A DNA stretch of 50,449 bases from Methanomassiliicoccaceae archaeon (GCA_003550345.1 PUJZ01000022.1:1-50449); one strand, 5' to 3'. Positions 15,538-23,796 are shown, numbered from the stretch's first letter. Notes: generated by a model not told the origin, from the sequence alone. Numbers and translations: made by a program.

Positions 15538-16255
15538 CTCTTTCCTCCTTGATTTTCAGCAATGCTCCCAGGCCCGTCACGAACAGTATGGGGGCCAAGG
15601 CTATGAGCGCTATTATTCCGAAGCCGTCGATGATCGGGTTGCCCCCCTCCACGCCGGTGGCTATGCCCACCGCCATGGTCATGATTATCGATACGGCCAT
15701 CGGTCCGGTGGCCACACCTCCGGAGTCGAAGGCGATGGCCACGAAATTTCCCTCCGACTTCCACATAAGAACGAGGACGAGCAGGTAACCGATTATTATG
15801 ATGGTCCTGAAGTCCCATTGGTAGACTATCCTCGCCATCCCCAGGGCGACGAATGCCGCCACGCTTATGGACAGCGTCCATAATATCAGAGTTGAGCTGA
15901 TGTAACCCCCTGAGCTCTTCTCCACCTGTCCGCAGAGCACCCGCACCGCCGGCTCCGCGTAAGTCGCCAGGAATCCCATGAGAAAGCCGAACGCGATTAT
16001 GACCCAGTTGTCGAAGTTCTGCACCAGGAATTCGCCCATCTCCCTGGCTATGGGGATGAATCCGATGAACACGCCTCCGAGGAAGAGCACCATGCCCCCG
16101 CCGGTTATGGCCACGCCGATCAGGATGCGCTTCAGGGTCACCCATGGGTATTTGAGGAAAAGGAACTGGAATATCAGGAAGAAGGCTATTATCGGCAGCA
16201 GCGCCTGCAGCACGTCTATGACCACCTCCAGCATGGACATGTCTGCGTGCGTCAT
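15521..16255 (-). CDS. DUF1538 membrane protein (second subunit gene)
   Basis: 244 residues with about seven membrane segments. The signatures are FGFLMGFLATYAEPAVRVL and NFVAIAFDSGGVATGPMAVS, both typical of DUF1538. Many bacteria carry one long protein with two such repeats; here the repeats are two genes. ATGA overlap with the upstream DUF1538 gene indicates coupled translation and perhaps a heterodimeric carrier. The substrate is not known. Confidence 0.85.
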   Translation of the reverse strand: MTHADMSMLEVVIDVLQALLPIIAFFLIFQFLFLKYPWVTLKRILIGVAITGGGMVLFLGGVFIGFIPIAREMGEFLVQNFDNWVIIAFGFLMGFLATYAEPAVRVLCGQVEKSSGGYISSTLILWTLSISVAAFVALGMARIVYQWDFRTIIIIGYLLVLVLMWKSEGNFVAIAFDSGGVATGPMAVSIIMTMAVGIATGVEGGNPIIDGFGIIALIALAPILFVTGLGALLKIKEERDELRD

Positions 16256-16944
16256 GTCAGGAAAACCCCCATGAGCATCACGCCGATGATGGGGCCTATG
16301 GACGCCAGCCCGATGTAGCCGAAGGTGTTGGACAGGTCCCTACGCTCGGAGAGGACTGCGCTTATGCCCACCCCCAGGGAGAGGATTATCGGCACGGTCA
16401 TAGGCCCGGTGGTAACGCCGCTGGCGTCGAACGAGATAGCCAGGAACTCGTCGGGGGTGAAGAATGAGAGGGCGATGACGATAGCATACCCGACGAGCAG
16501 CAGTTTCTTCGTGGAGACCCCGAAGAGGGTGCGCAGCGCCGCCACCACCATGAAGAAGCCCACGCCCACTCCGATCACGAACATGAGCTGGTTGCGGTCG
16601 AACATCCCTTCGGATACGGACTCGACCAAAGATGCCAGCACCCGGACGTCGGGCTCGGCGATGGTGACCAGGAAGCTGATTATGAACATCACCCCGATCA
16701 CGAAGAGAAGCGAGCCCCTCTGCGGCATCTCCGAGCCCACCGCCTCCCCGATGGGGAGCATGCCCCAGCGCACGCCGAATAGGAACATGGCGAAGCCGGC
16801 CATGACCATGGCCGCAGTGACGATGAATAGCAGCACATCCTCCAGCGGGCTGCCTAGCACGAAGACCTGCATCAGCAGGACAACGAGAATAATGGGCCCG
16901 GTGGCTGTCACCACCTCCTTGATGTCCCCCTTCAAAGTCCCCAT
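16252..16944 (-). CDS. DUF1538 membrane protein (first subunit gene)
   Basis: 230 residues, with the same layout as its neighbour: FIISFLVTIAEPDVRVLASLV and FLAISFDASGVTTGPMTVP. The conserved Glu-Pro-Asp and the AxxFDxxGxxTGP motif lie in membrane segments, as expected for a transport path. It heads the operon DUF1538-DUF1538-P-II-hydrogenase protease. The order resembles bacterial loci where a P-II-like protein follows a DUF1538 transporter. Confidence 0.85.
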   Translation of the reverse strand: MGTLKGDIKEVVTATGPIILVVLLMQVFVLGSPLEDVLLFIVTAAMVMAGFAMFLFGVRWGMLPIGEAVGSEMPQRGSLLFVIGVMFIISFLVTIAEPDVRVLASLVESVSEGMFDRNQLMFVIGVGVGFFMVVAALRTLFGVSTKKLLLVGYAIVIALSFFTPDEFLAISFDASGVTTGPMTVPIILSLGVGISAVLSERRDLSNTFGYIGLASIGPIIGVMLMGVFLT

Positions 16945-17031
16945 CTGCTCGCTATTCTGATGTATGCATCGTTGATAATTCTTTTCTTAGCACGGGAAAG
17001 GCTATATCAGCGTTGATGGCGATGGAAGCCC

Positions 17032-17832
17032 ATGCGCCTGGAGCCGGTGCTGCAACTCAAGGCCGAACAAGGCACGGTCACCGCCCGCCAGCTGGAGGTC
17101 CTGCGCGCCGTTGACGAGGCCGGAAGCATCAACGCCGCCGCCTCGCTGCTCTCAGTGAGGGCGCCGGTGATCTTCCGGCACGTCCGCGCCGCCGAGGAGG
17201 CCGTGGGCGCCAGACTGCTGGGCCGCGCCGGCCGCGGCAGCGAGCTGACCCCCGCCGGCCGCGAGCTCCTCAAAGAGGGGGAGAGCTTATCAAGGAGGCT
17301 CGAGGCGAAGCGCGGCATGATGGTGGCCTGCAGCCCCGTTAGCGAGGAGCTCCTCATGGCATGCATCCCGAAGGTGGACGACTCCATAGGCCTGGTGGTC
17401 AGCGATGATGAGCGCAACGTCCGCTCGCTGCTTGAGGGGAGGGCGGACCTCGTCATACTGGACGACCCGCTGCACCTCCTCGATCTCGAGGAGCACCGCG
17501 CCGTGGAGATCGGCCATATGGACATGGTCCATGTGGACCGCGGCCCCCGCTACGTTCGCTACCGCTTCGGGGCGCAGCGGATAGCCTTCCGCCACCTGGA
17601 CCTGGCCGGGGCGGAGTATGAGGTGGAGGGGGAGCTGCTCTCGGTCAACGAGCTGCTCGATTCTGGCAGGAGCTTCTTCATCGACGAGGTGCTGCTCCTT
17701 CGCCGCGGAGTTAGCATGCAGAGCTCCACCGACCCCCGCCTCCTGCGCCACGCGGTGATGGCGGTCCATGACAGCGACGACCCCCGGGTGGAGGCGCTGC
17801 TGCGCGAGCTCCGTGGGAAGATGGGCGGTTAG
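17032..17832 (+). CDS. LysR/ModE-like regulator with a short effector domain
   Basis: 266 residues. The N-terminal winged helix-turn-helix (about 15-80) reads VTARQLEVLRAVDEAGSINAAA, then FRHVRAAEEAVGARLLGRAGRG and LTPAGRELL, the pattern shared by LysR and ModE. The rest resembles a reduced periplasmic-binding-type domain (LLEGRADLVILDDPLHL). It may sense an oxyanion or redox signal; nothing shows which. GCTATATCAG about 25 nt upstream suggests a leaderless message. Its stop is followed at once by a perfect 20-bp palindrome and then hdrC, so hdrCB is a likely target (inference). It ends with TAG. Confidence 0.75.
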   Translation: MRLEPVLQLKAEQGTVTARQLEVLRAVDEAGSINAAASLLSVRAPVIFRHVRAAEEAVGARLLGRAGRGSELTPAGRELLKEGESLSRRLEAKRGMMVACSPVSEELLMACIPKVDDSIGLVVSDDERNVRSLLEGRADLVILDDPLHLLDLEEHRAVEIGHMDMVHVDRGPRYVRYRFGAQRIAFRHLDLAGAEYEVEGELLSVNELLDSGRSFFIDEVLLLRRGVSMQSSTDPRLLRHAVMAVHDSDDPRVEALLRELRGKMGG

Positions 17833-17852
17833 TATTACCTTATAAGGTAATA
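17833..17852. promoter_or_regulatory. Perfect 20-bp palindrome upstream of hdrC
   Basis: TATTACCTTATAAGGTAATA reads the same on both strands. It begins right after the stop of the LysR-like gene and ends 46 nt before the hdrC ATG, upstream of the hdrC TATA box (TTATATAG at about 17877-17884). That is an activator or repressor position. As RNA it could also form a weak hairpin that ends the regulator's message. Confidence 0.55.
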
Positions 17853-17898
17853 ATAACGCCGTTATCCTTACATGATTATATAGGGCGAGCCCGTTCCC

Positions 17899-18411
17899 AT
17901 GCCGATAAGCATGACCGCTACACCCGATATGGAATTCGTGAACGAGATCATCGCCAACGGCGGTGATACCGTGAACATGTGCTTCCAGTGCGGCACCTGC
18001 ACCGCCAGCTGCCCCTCGGGGAGGCAGACCTCCTTCCGCACCAGGCAGCTGGTGCGTATGGCCCAGCTGGGCATGAAGGACGAGGTCCTGTCGTCCGAGG
18101 AGCTGTGGTACTGCACCACCTGCTACACCTGCACCGAGCGCTGCCCCCGTGACGTCGCCATCGTGGACATCCTCATCGCCATGAGGAACCTCGCTGTCGC
18201 CTCCGGCAACATGTTCGAGGGCCACAAGAAGGTCGCCAAGTCCCTGATGAAGAGCGGCCACACCGTGCCGATCAACGACGAAGTGAAGGCCCAGAGGGCC
18301 GCACTCGGCCTCGCCGAGGTGCCCCCGACCGTACTGGCCAGCGAGAAGGCGAAGAAGGACTTCGACAAGATCCTCGAGGCCACCGGATTCAACAAGACAG
18401 TAGGTGAGTGA
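17899..18411 (+). CDS. hdrC: CoB-CoM heterodisulfide reductase subunit C
   Basis: 170 residues. Two 4Fe-4S motifs are complete: C28, C31, C34, C38 and C72, C75, C78, C82, each in CxxCxxCxxxCP form. HdrC passes electrons from HdrA to HdrB, which reduces the CoM-S-S-CoB heterodisulfide at the end of methanogenesis in the cytosolic HdrABC-Mvh complex. hdrB follows after 2 nt. No hdrA or mvh gene is here, as is common when hdrA is unlinked. The TATA box at about 17877 is only 20 nt from this ATG, so the in-frame ATG at 17911 is a possible start. Confidence 0.93.
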   Translation: MPISMTATPDMEFVNEIIANGGDTVNMCFQCGTCTASCPSGRQTSFRTRQLVRMAQLGMKDEVLSSEELWYCTTCYTCTERCPRDVAIVDILIAMRNLAVASGNMFEGHKKVAKSLMKSGHTVPINDEVKAQRAALGLAEVPPTVLASEKAKKDFDKILEATGFNKTVGE

Positions 18412-18413
18412 AA

Positions 18414-19316
18414 ATGGCAGAGACCAAGAAGAAATCAAAGCCCAAGGCCAAGAGCAAGGCGAAGTCCAAGGCCACGTACGCCTTCTTCCTCGGCTGCATC
18501 GCGCCGTTGAGGTACCCTGGCATAGAGAAGTCCACCCGCGACGTCTGCAACGCTCTGGGCATTGAGCTCGTCGACTTCAACGACGCCAGCTGCTGCCCCG
18601 CCCCCGGCGTCATCCGGTCCTTCGACCGCAAGACCTGGCTGGCGGCCGCCGCCCGCAACCTCGCCCTCGCCGAGAAGCAGGGCGTGAACATCCTGACCAT
18701 CTGCAACGGCTGCTATGGTTCGCTGGCCGATGCCGCCCACGAGCTGAACCACGATGAGGCCCTCCGCAAGGACGTCAACGCCATACTCGCGGAGATCGGG
18801 CTGGAGTACAGCGGCGGGACCGAGGTGAGGCACTTCGCCGACGTGCTGTTCAACGACATCGGCCTGGATGCCATCAAGAAGGCGGTCACCAACCCGCTGG
18901 AGCTCAAGGTCGCCACCTTCTACGGCTGCCACTTCCTCAAGCCCACCGACGTCAAGTACCTTGACGACCCCGAGAACCCCACGATGCTGGACGACATGGT
19001 CGAGGCCACCGGGGCCAGCAGCATGTTCCGCAAGGACAAGATGATGTGCTGCGGGGCCGGAGGAGGCCTGCGCTCCGAGTTCAGCGACTTCGCCATGAAG
19101 TTCACCGAGGAGAACCTCAAGAACATGAAGGACGGCGGAGCAGAGGTCATCGTCGACATCTGTCCGTTCTGCCACCTGCAGTTCGACAGGGGGCAGCAGG
19201 AGCTGAAGGGCTACGACATGCCGGTCCTCCACCTCTCCCAGCTCTATGCGCTGGCGATGGGGATGGACCAGAAGGACCTCGGCCTGGACGCCCACCTGAC
19301 TCCGGTGAAGCTCTGA
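18414..19316 (+). CDS. hdrB: CoB-CoM heterodisulfide reductase subunit B
   Basis: 300 residues. Two CCG domains carry the catalytic non-cubane clusters. The first is C28, C60-C61, C97 and C100, matching the family spacing; the second is in FYGCHF, MMCCGAGGG and DICPFCHLQ. It is the heterodisulfide-reducing subunit. Residues 2-20 are an added tail made mostly of Lys, Ala and Ser (TKKKSKPKAKSKAKSKAT) before the usual start YAFFLGC; typical HdrB begins near that Tyr. The ATG at 18414 follows the hdrC stop by 2 nt. Confidence 0.93.
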   Translation: MAETKKKSKPKAKSKAKSKATYAFFLGCIAPLRYPGIEKSTRDVCNALGIELVDFNDASCCPAPGVIRSFDRKTWLAAAARNLALAEKQGVNILTICNGCYGSLADAAHELNHDEALRKDVNAILAEIGLEYSGGTEVRHFADVLFNDIGLDAIKKAVTNPLELKVATFYGCHFLKPTDVKYLDDPENPTMLDDMVEATGASSMFRKDKMMCCGAGGGLRSEFSDFAMKFTEENLKNMKDGGAEVIVDICPFCHLQFDRGQQELKGYDMPVLHLSQLYALAMGMDQKDLGLDAHLTPVKL

Positions 19317-19330
19317 GGGGCATGCCACGC

Positions 19331-19422
19331 CGCCCGACTGGTGGGCGTCCTCGCGGCCGAAAAGGCCCCGAGGCCCTGCTGCGCGAGTTGGGCGCAGAAA
19401 CCACTTAACATCCTCAATTTTT
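19331..19422 (+). other. Three consecutive hairpins and a T-run after hdrB
   Basis: The 202-nt gap before the eS1 gene holds stem-loops at 19331-19347 (CGCCC/GGGCG), 19350-19372 (CTCGCGGCC/GGCCCCGAG with one C-C mismatch and loop GAAAA) and 19379-19397 (CTGCGC/GCGCAG), then T5 at 19418-19422. This could be a structured 3' end and terminator of the hdr message or a small RNA. The eS1 promoter (TTTTAATATG near 19469) lies further on. Confidence 0.4.
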
Positions 19423-19518
19423 CCTCCCCTGGACGACCAGCGGGAGGGTCTGGACACATTGAAAACCTTTTAATATGAACACATAATCACCAGAACTTGC
19501 TTGAGACGGAGGATCTCG

Positions 19519-20265
19519 ATGGCTGTCAAGAAAGGTAAAGGTGCATCCCGTAAGATAAGGGACAAGTGGAAGTCGAAGGAATGGTACACGCTGCATGCCC
19601 CCCGCATGTTCAACGAGGTTGAGATCGGGGACACGCCCAGCGCCGACCCCGCCTATCTGATGGGTCGCACCGCCGAGGTCACCGTCCACGACCTCACCGG
19701 GGACTTCTCCAAGATGCACATCAAGCTGCGCTTCCAGGTCAACGACGTGCAGGGCAAGGACGCCCACACGGTGTTCGTGGGCCACGACCTCACCAGCGAC
19801 TACGTGAGGAGGCTGACCCGCCGCAAGCGCACCAAGACGGACCACATCGTGGACGTCACCACCAAGGACGGCTTCGTCATGCGCGTCAAGCCGATGAGCG
19901 TCGCCGACCGCCGCATACAGTCCTCCCAGGAATCAGCCATCAGGGTCATCATGGAGGAGACGGTGAAGGCCGCCGCCTCCGAGATGACCGTATCGGAGAT
20001 GGTGAAGAACGTCATCTCCGGAGACATGGCCCGCGATGTCGCCAAGGCCTGCCGTCAGATAGTCCCCATCAAGAGGGTGGAGATAAGCAAGACGGAGATC
20101 CTCCAGGCCGGCGAGGGCATACCCGAGTCCATCGAGCCTCCCGCCGAGGAGGAGCCGGAGGAGGAGTCCCCCGGCCCCGAGGCCGAGGCGGACGCCGAGC
20201 CCGAGGCGGAACCGGAGGCGGAAGCGCCCGAGGAGGCCGCCGAGGAAGAGTCCCCTAAGGACTGA
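19519..20265 (+). CDS. rps3ae: 30S ribosomal protein S3Ae (eS1)
   Basis: 248 residues. KKGKGASRKIRDKWKSKEWYTLHAP at the start and GRTAEVTVHDLTGDFSKMHIKLRF are classic eS1 blocks. It binds the small subunit near the mRNA exit. GGAGGATC ends just before the ATG at 19519, a strong Shine-Dalgarno site that fixes the start; the upstream TTG in frame is not needed. The last 45 residues are an acidic Glu/Pro/Ala repeat tail, longer than in most archaeal eS1 and probably disordered. tRNA-Met follows within 15 nt. Confidence 0.95.
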   Translation: MAVKKGKGASRKIRDKWKSKEWYTLHAPRMFNEVEIGDTPSADPAYLMGRTAEVTVHDLTGDFSKMHIKLRFQVNDVQGKDAHTVFVGHDLTSDYVRRLTRRKRTKTDHIVDVTTKDGFVMRVKPMSVADRRIQSSQESAIRVIMEETVKAAASEMTVSEMVKNVISGDMARDVAKACRQIVPIKRVEISKTEILQAGEGIPESIEPPAEEEPEEESPGPEAEADAEPEAEPEAEAPEEAAEEESPKD

Positions 20266-20280
20266 AACCCCAAACCCCAT

Positions 20281-20385
20281 GCCGGGGTGGCTCAGCCTGG
20301 TGGAGCGTCGGACTCATAGGGTTCAGGTTCTTGGACCTCTTCCAGGGAAATCCGAAGGTCACGGGTTCGAACCCCGTCCCCGGCA
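20281..20385 (+). tRNA. Elongator tRNA-Met (CAT) with a 31-nt intron
   Basis: The arms are acceptor GCCGGGG/CCCCGGC, D-stem GCTC/GAGC, anticodon stem TCGGA/TCCGA and T-arm ACGGG-TTCGAAC-CCCGT. The anticodon CAT is at 20315-20317. Bases 20319-20349 are an intron at the canonical 37/38 site; the bulges TAG and AAA fit a bulge-helix-bulge, and removal gives a 74-nt tRNA. Discriminator is A, and CCA is not encoded. The D- and T-arms match archaeal elongator Met rather than initiator or Ile2. Confidence 0.93.
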
Positions 20386-20446
20386 CTCACTCTCCTCCCC
20401 AATGGTTGCATTTTAATAATCTCACCCTGATTCAACGGACGATTAA

Positions 20447-21628
20447 ATGAGGGTCATAATTTACACCGGCAAGGGCGGGGTGGGGAAGACATCCGTCGCC
20501 GCCGCCACCGCGAGGATGACGGCGAGGATGGGCTACCGCACGATGGTGATGAGCACCGATGCGGCGCACTCCCTCGCCGACTCCCTTGACACCAAGCTGT
20601 CCGGTAACATCCAGACGGTGGAGGAGAACCTCGACGCCATCGAGATCGACGTGCTCTACGAGATGGAGACCAGGTGGAAGGAGCTCGAGAAGTACGTCAG
20701 CGACCTCCTGATGTCCCAAGGCCTCGAATCCCTTTCAGCGAAGGAGCTCGCCGTGCTTCCGGGCATGGAGCTCATGTCGGCGCTGTTCTACCTATGGGAC
20801 TTCAATCTCAACGACAGATACGACGTGGTCATAATGGACACCGCGCCCACCGCCGAGACCCTCAGGCTTCTCAGCTTTCCTGACGTGTCCCGCTGGTACA
20901 TCGACAAGATGTACAACCTCTTCCGCCGCATGATGTACATGGCGCGGCACACCGTCGGCCGCATGGTCGACTTCCCCCTGCCCACCGACGGCTTCCTGAA
21001 CAGCATGCAGAGCATCAGCGACCGGATGATATCCGTCCGCACCCTGATACAGGACCCGGAGAGGACCACCATAAGGCTGGTGGTGAACCCGGAGCGCATG
21101 GTCATCAGCGAGACCAAGCGCGCCTACACCTACATGTGCCTCTACGGCATGACGGTGGAGTGCCTGATACTGAACCGGCTCATCCCCGAGGCGGAGTGCT
21201 CAGGCTACTTCGAGCAGAAGCTGGAGGAGCAGCAGCGCTACGTGAAGATGATCCATGAGGCCTTCGACCCCATGCCCATCCTCAACGCCTACCAGATGCC
21301 AACCGAGCTGGTGGGCCCGGAGAAGCTCGACGAGCTGGCGGAGATGCTCTTCGACGACGAAGACCCCTCCCAGCTGCTTTACACCGACAACCCGATGAAG
21401 TTCTGGGCCGAGGACGGAGCCAACGTGCTCTCCTTGGCTATACCGTTCTCGGAGAGGGGGGAAGTGGAACTTTATAATAAGGAAGGAGATATTCTCATAG
21501 TGCAGGTGGGCAACCACCGGCGGAACATAACGCTGCCGTTGTCCCTGGCCCGTGCTAAGATGCTCGGGGCGGAGCTCAAGGACGGCCGCCTGCAGGTCAG
21601 ATTCGAAAGAGGTGAAACGGATGACTAA
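20447..21628 (+). CDS. ArsA/Get3-family ATPase
   Basis: 393 residues. The P-loop TGKGGVGKTS is at residues 7-16, followed by the switch motif STDAAHSLADSLD and the DTAPTAETLRLLSFP block that defines the ArsA/Get3 family. It has a single ATPase domain, so it resembles Get3 (TRC40) more than two-domain ArsA. Archaeal members may deliver tail-anchored proteins. The C-terminal 85 residues form a small beta-rich domain (GEVELYNKEGDILIVQVG...) similar to the ArsA HSP20-like tail. It overlaps the next gene by 8 nt. Confidence 0.88.
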   Translation: MRVIIYTGKGGVGKTSVAAATARMTARMGYRTMVMSTDAAHSLADSLDTKLSGNIQTVEENLDAIEIDVLYEMETRWKELEKYVSDLLMSQGLESLSAKELAVLPGMELMSALFYLWDFNLNDRYDVVIMDTAPTAETLRLLSFPDVSRWYIDKMYNLFRRMMYMARHTVGRMVDFPLPTDGFLNSMQSISDRMISVRTLIQDPERTTIRLVVNPERMVISETKRAYTYMCLYGMTVECLILNRLIPEAECSGYFEQKLEEQQRYVKMIHEAFDPMPILNAYQMPTELVGPEKLDELAEMLFDDEDPSQLLYTDNPMKFWAEDGANVLSLAIPFSERGEVELYNKEGDILIVQVGNHRRNITLPLSLARAKMLGAELKDGRLQVRFERGETDD

Positions 21629-21947
21629 AGATAAGAAAGAGGAGGAGGCCAAGACTGAGGAGCAGCCCTGCGAGTGCAAAAAATTCGACCACGCCGAAGC
21701 GGCAAAGCAGATGTTCCACGCCTTCACCAGCCGCGAGACCCAGAAGCATTTCATCCGCGCCGGCGTTGAGTTCGCCCTCGCAATCGAGAACATTATGCGG
21801 AGCGTGCCTGTGCCTGACAATGTCCAGAAGGCCAAGGACGCCTCCTCGGACTATGTCGGGTTCGTGATCAAGGAGGCGTTCTGCGCCCACAACCCCTACT
21901 GCGACCACCGCGAAGAGGGCGGTGTCAAGAAGGTGGAGCTAGATTGA
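21621..21947 (+). CDS. Small soluble protein downstream of the ArsA-family ATPase, function unknown
   Basis: 108 residues. The first 20 are charged (KDKKEEEAKTEEQ). The rest is predicted helical, with HAEAAKQMFHAFTSRETQKHFIRAGVEFALAIENIMRSVP. Five residues, CECKK near the start and FCAHNPYCDH near the end, include Cys and His that could bind a metal. AGAGGTG six bases before the ATG marks the start. Its overlap with the ATPase gene suggests a partner or co-chaperone. I do not recognise the family. Confidence 0.7.
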   Translation: MTKDKKEEEAKTEEQPCECKKFDHAEAAKQMFHAFTSRETQKHFIRAGVEFALAIENIMRSVPVPDNVQKAKDASSDYVGFVIKEAFCAHNPYCDHREEGGVKKVELD

Positions 21948-22537
21948 GCCAGGGGCTTAGCGACGAGGACGGCGTCCTGGCAGTGAAGGCGGCGCGGGAG
22001 GCCATGGAGGCCCACGTTGAGCGCCGCGAGCCGGAGGTGGAGCTCACTCCGCATTTCCAGCGGAAAGGGGGGGCCTTCGTCACCATCCACGACCACCCGC
22101 GGAACACCCTCCGCGGATGCATCGGTTTCCCCGAGCCCATGTTCACCCTCGGCGAGTCGATATTGCGCGCCGGGGCCGCGGTCTGCGAGGATCCGCGCTT
22201 CCCTCCGCTCAAGCGCGAGGAGACGGACACGGTCATAGTCGAGGTCAGCGTCCTCAGCGTCCCGGAGCCGATAGAGGCGATGCCTGAGGAACTGCCTGCG
22301 GCGATCGAGATAGGCAGGGACGGCCTCATCCTGGAGAAGGGGCACGCCCGCGGCCTGCTGCTCCCACAGGTGCCAGTGGAATGGGGATGGGACGCGGAGG
22401 AGTACCTGCGCAACCTCTCCCGCAAGGCGGGCCTCGACCCGGAGGGGTGGAGGAACGCGACGATACACCGTTTCCAGAGCGCCATCTTCACCGAGCTGGA
22501 GCCCCGGGGGGACATCGTCCGCCGCGGGGGGCATTGA
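21944..22537 (+). CDS. AMMECR1-domain protein
   Basis: 197 residues. The family block NTLRGCIGF is present, with ILRAGAAVCEDPRFPPL and VEVSVLSVPEPI following, as in archaeal TIGR00296 proteins. The protein is cytosolic and its activity is unproven, though the fold suggests a role in protein or radical-SAM-linked modification alongside Memo-like proteins. The start is TTG at 21944, overlapping the upstream stop by 4 nt with GGTGGAG as a binding site; no nearer ATG gives the family N-terminus. Confidence 0.87.
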   Translation: MSQGLSDEDGVLAVKAAREAMEAHVERREPEVELTPHFQRKGGAFVTIHDHPRNTLRGCIGFPEPMFTLGESILRAGAAVCEDPRFPPLKREETDTVIVEVSVLSVPEPIEAMPEELPAAIEIGRDGLILEKGHARGLLLPQVPVEWGWDAEEYLRNLSRKAGLDPEGWRNATIHRFQSAIFTELEPRGDIVRRGGH

Positions 22538-23796
22538 TGGACCTGGTGCTGGAGGGGAGGCTCTTCATCAACGGGGAGCTGACCCAGGGCTGCGTGGGGA
22601 TCGATGACGGCCGCATAGCGGCGGTGAAGAAGGTCCTCAGAGGCGAACGCAGGATCGACGTAGGCTACCGCATAGTGCTGCCGGCGGCCATGGACCCCCA
22701 CGTGCACTTCCGCCAGCCGGGCATGACGCACAAAGAGGACTTCCACACCGGATCGATGGCGGCCCTGCACGGCGGCGTCACCACCGTCCTTGACATGCCC
22801 AACACCATGCCCCCCACCGACCGTCTGCAGAACCTCAAGGACAAGAAGCGGATGGTGAAGGGCACTTCATTCGTGGACTACGGCTTCTTCGTGTCCACCT
22901 CGCTGCCGAGGCGCCTCGAGGCCATGGCTCCTCATGCCGCCGGCCTGAAGATATTCATGGGCTCCACCACCGGATCCCTGCTGGACAACGACGACCGCAG
23001 CATACATCAGATGCTGCGCAGCGCGGCGGAGCTCAATGTCCCGGTCTCAGTGCACGCCGAGGACGACTCCATGATCTCCGACGGCGAAGCCCGGTCTCTG
23101 AAGGAGCACCTCAAGCTTCGCCCGGCGGAGGCGGAGTTCAATGCCGTGCGCCGCCTGGCCGCATTGGGCGCGGCAGGCGTGAACATCTGCCACGTGACCC
23201 GGGCCGAGGTTCTGGACATCTGCGCCGCCGCCGGCATGAGCAGCGAGGTCAGCCCCCACCATCTTCTCTTGGACATCGGCTGCGTCCTCGGAAGCCACGG
23301 CAAGGTCAACCCTCCACTTCGCCAGCCCCAGGCACGCGAGGCCCTTTTCCGCTCCGCGGCCGTCGGCAAGGCCACGATGATGGGCAGCGACCATGCGCCC
23401 CATCATGTGGACGAGAAGGCGGAGGATTTCGAAATGACACCGTCGGGGGTGCCTGGCGTGGAGACGATGATGCCTCTGATGATGGCGGCGGTCAAGAGGG
23501 GGGAGATGCCCCTCGGCACGCTGGTGGAGATGGCCTGCGCCGCCCCGGCGAGGCGGTTCGGCGTCCCCAAGGGCGTCATCGAGGAGGGCATGATCGCCGA
23601 CCTGGCGGTCTACGACCCGCGGGAGACGGAGACGATAGACGCATCGCGCCTGCACTCCAAGTGCGGATGGTCGCCCTTCGAGGGAAGGGAGGCCATATTC
23701 CCACGGCTGGTGATCATGGGCGGAGAGCTGCAGCTGTCCCGCGGCGATGTATGCGGGGAGACCATAGGGAGGGACATCAAGGATGCCGCGTTTTGA
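22537..23796 (+). CDS. pyrC: Dihydroorotase
   Basis: 419 residues. The zinc motif DPHVHFRQPG has H55 and H57; the carboxylated Lys is in GLKIFMGSTTG, the next His in SVHAEDD and NICHVTRAE, and the catalytic Asp in GSDHAPH. It closes N-carbamoyl-aspartate to dihydroorotate in pyrimidine synthesis. The TTG/TGATG junction means its ATG overlaps the AMMECR1 stop. The next gene overlaps its 3' end by 14 nt, so four to five genes are probably one transcript. Confidence 0.92.
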   Translation: MDLVLEGRLFINGELTQGCVGIDDGRIAAVKKVLRGERRIDVGYRIVLPAAMDPHVHFRQPGMTHKEDFHTGSMAALHGGVTTVLDMPNTMPPTDRLQNLKDKKRMVKGTSFVDYGFFVSTSLPRRLEAMAPHAAGLKIFMGSTTGSLLDNDDRSIHQMLRSAAELNVPVSVHAEDDSMISDGEARSLKEHLKLRPAEAEFNAVRRLAALGAAGVNICHVTRAEVLDICAAAGMSSEVSPHHLLLDIGCVLGSHGKVNPPLRQPQAREALFRSAAVGKATMMGSDHAPHHVDEKAEDFEMTPSGVPGVETMMPLMMAAVKRGEMPLGTLVEMACAAPARRFGVPKGVIEEGMIADLAVYDPRETETIDASRLHSKCGWSPFEGREAIFPRLVIMGGELQLSRGDVCGETIGRDIKDAAF

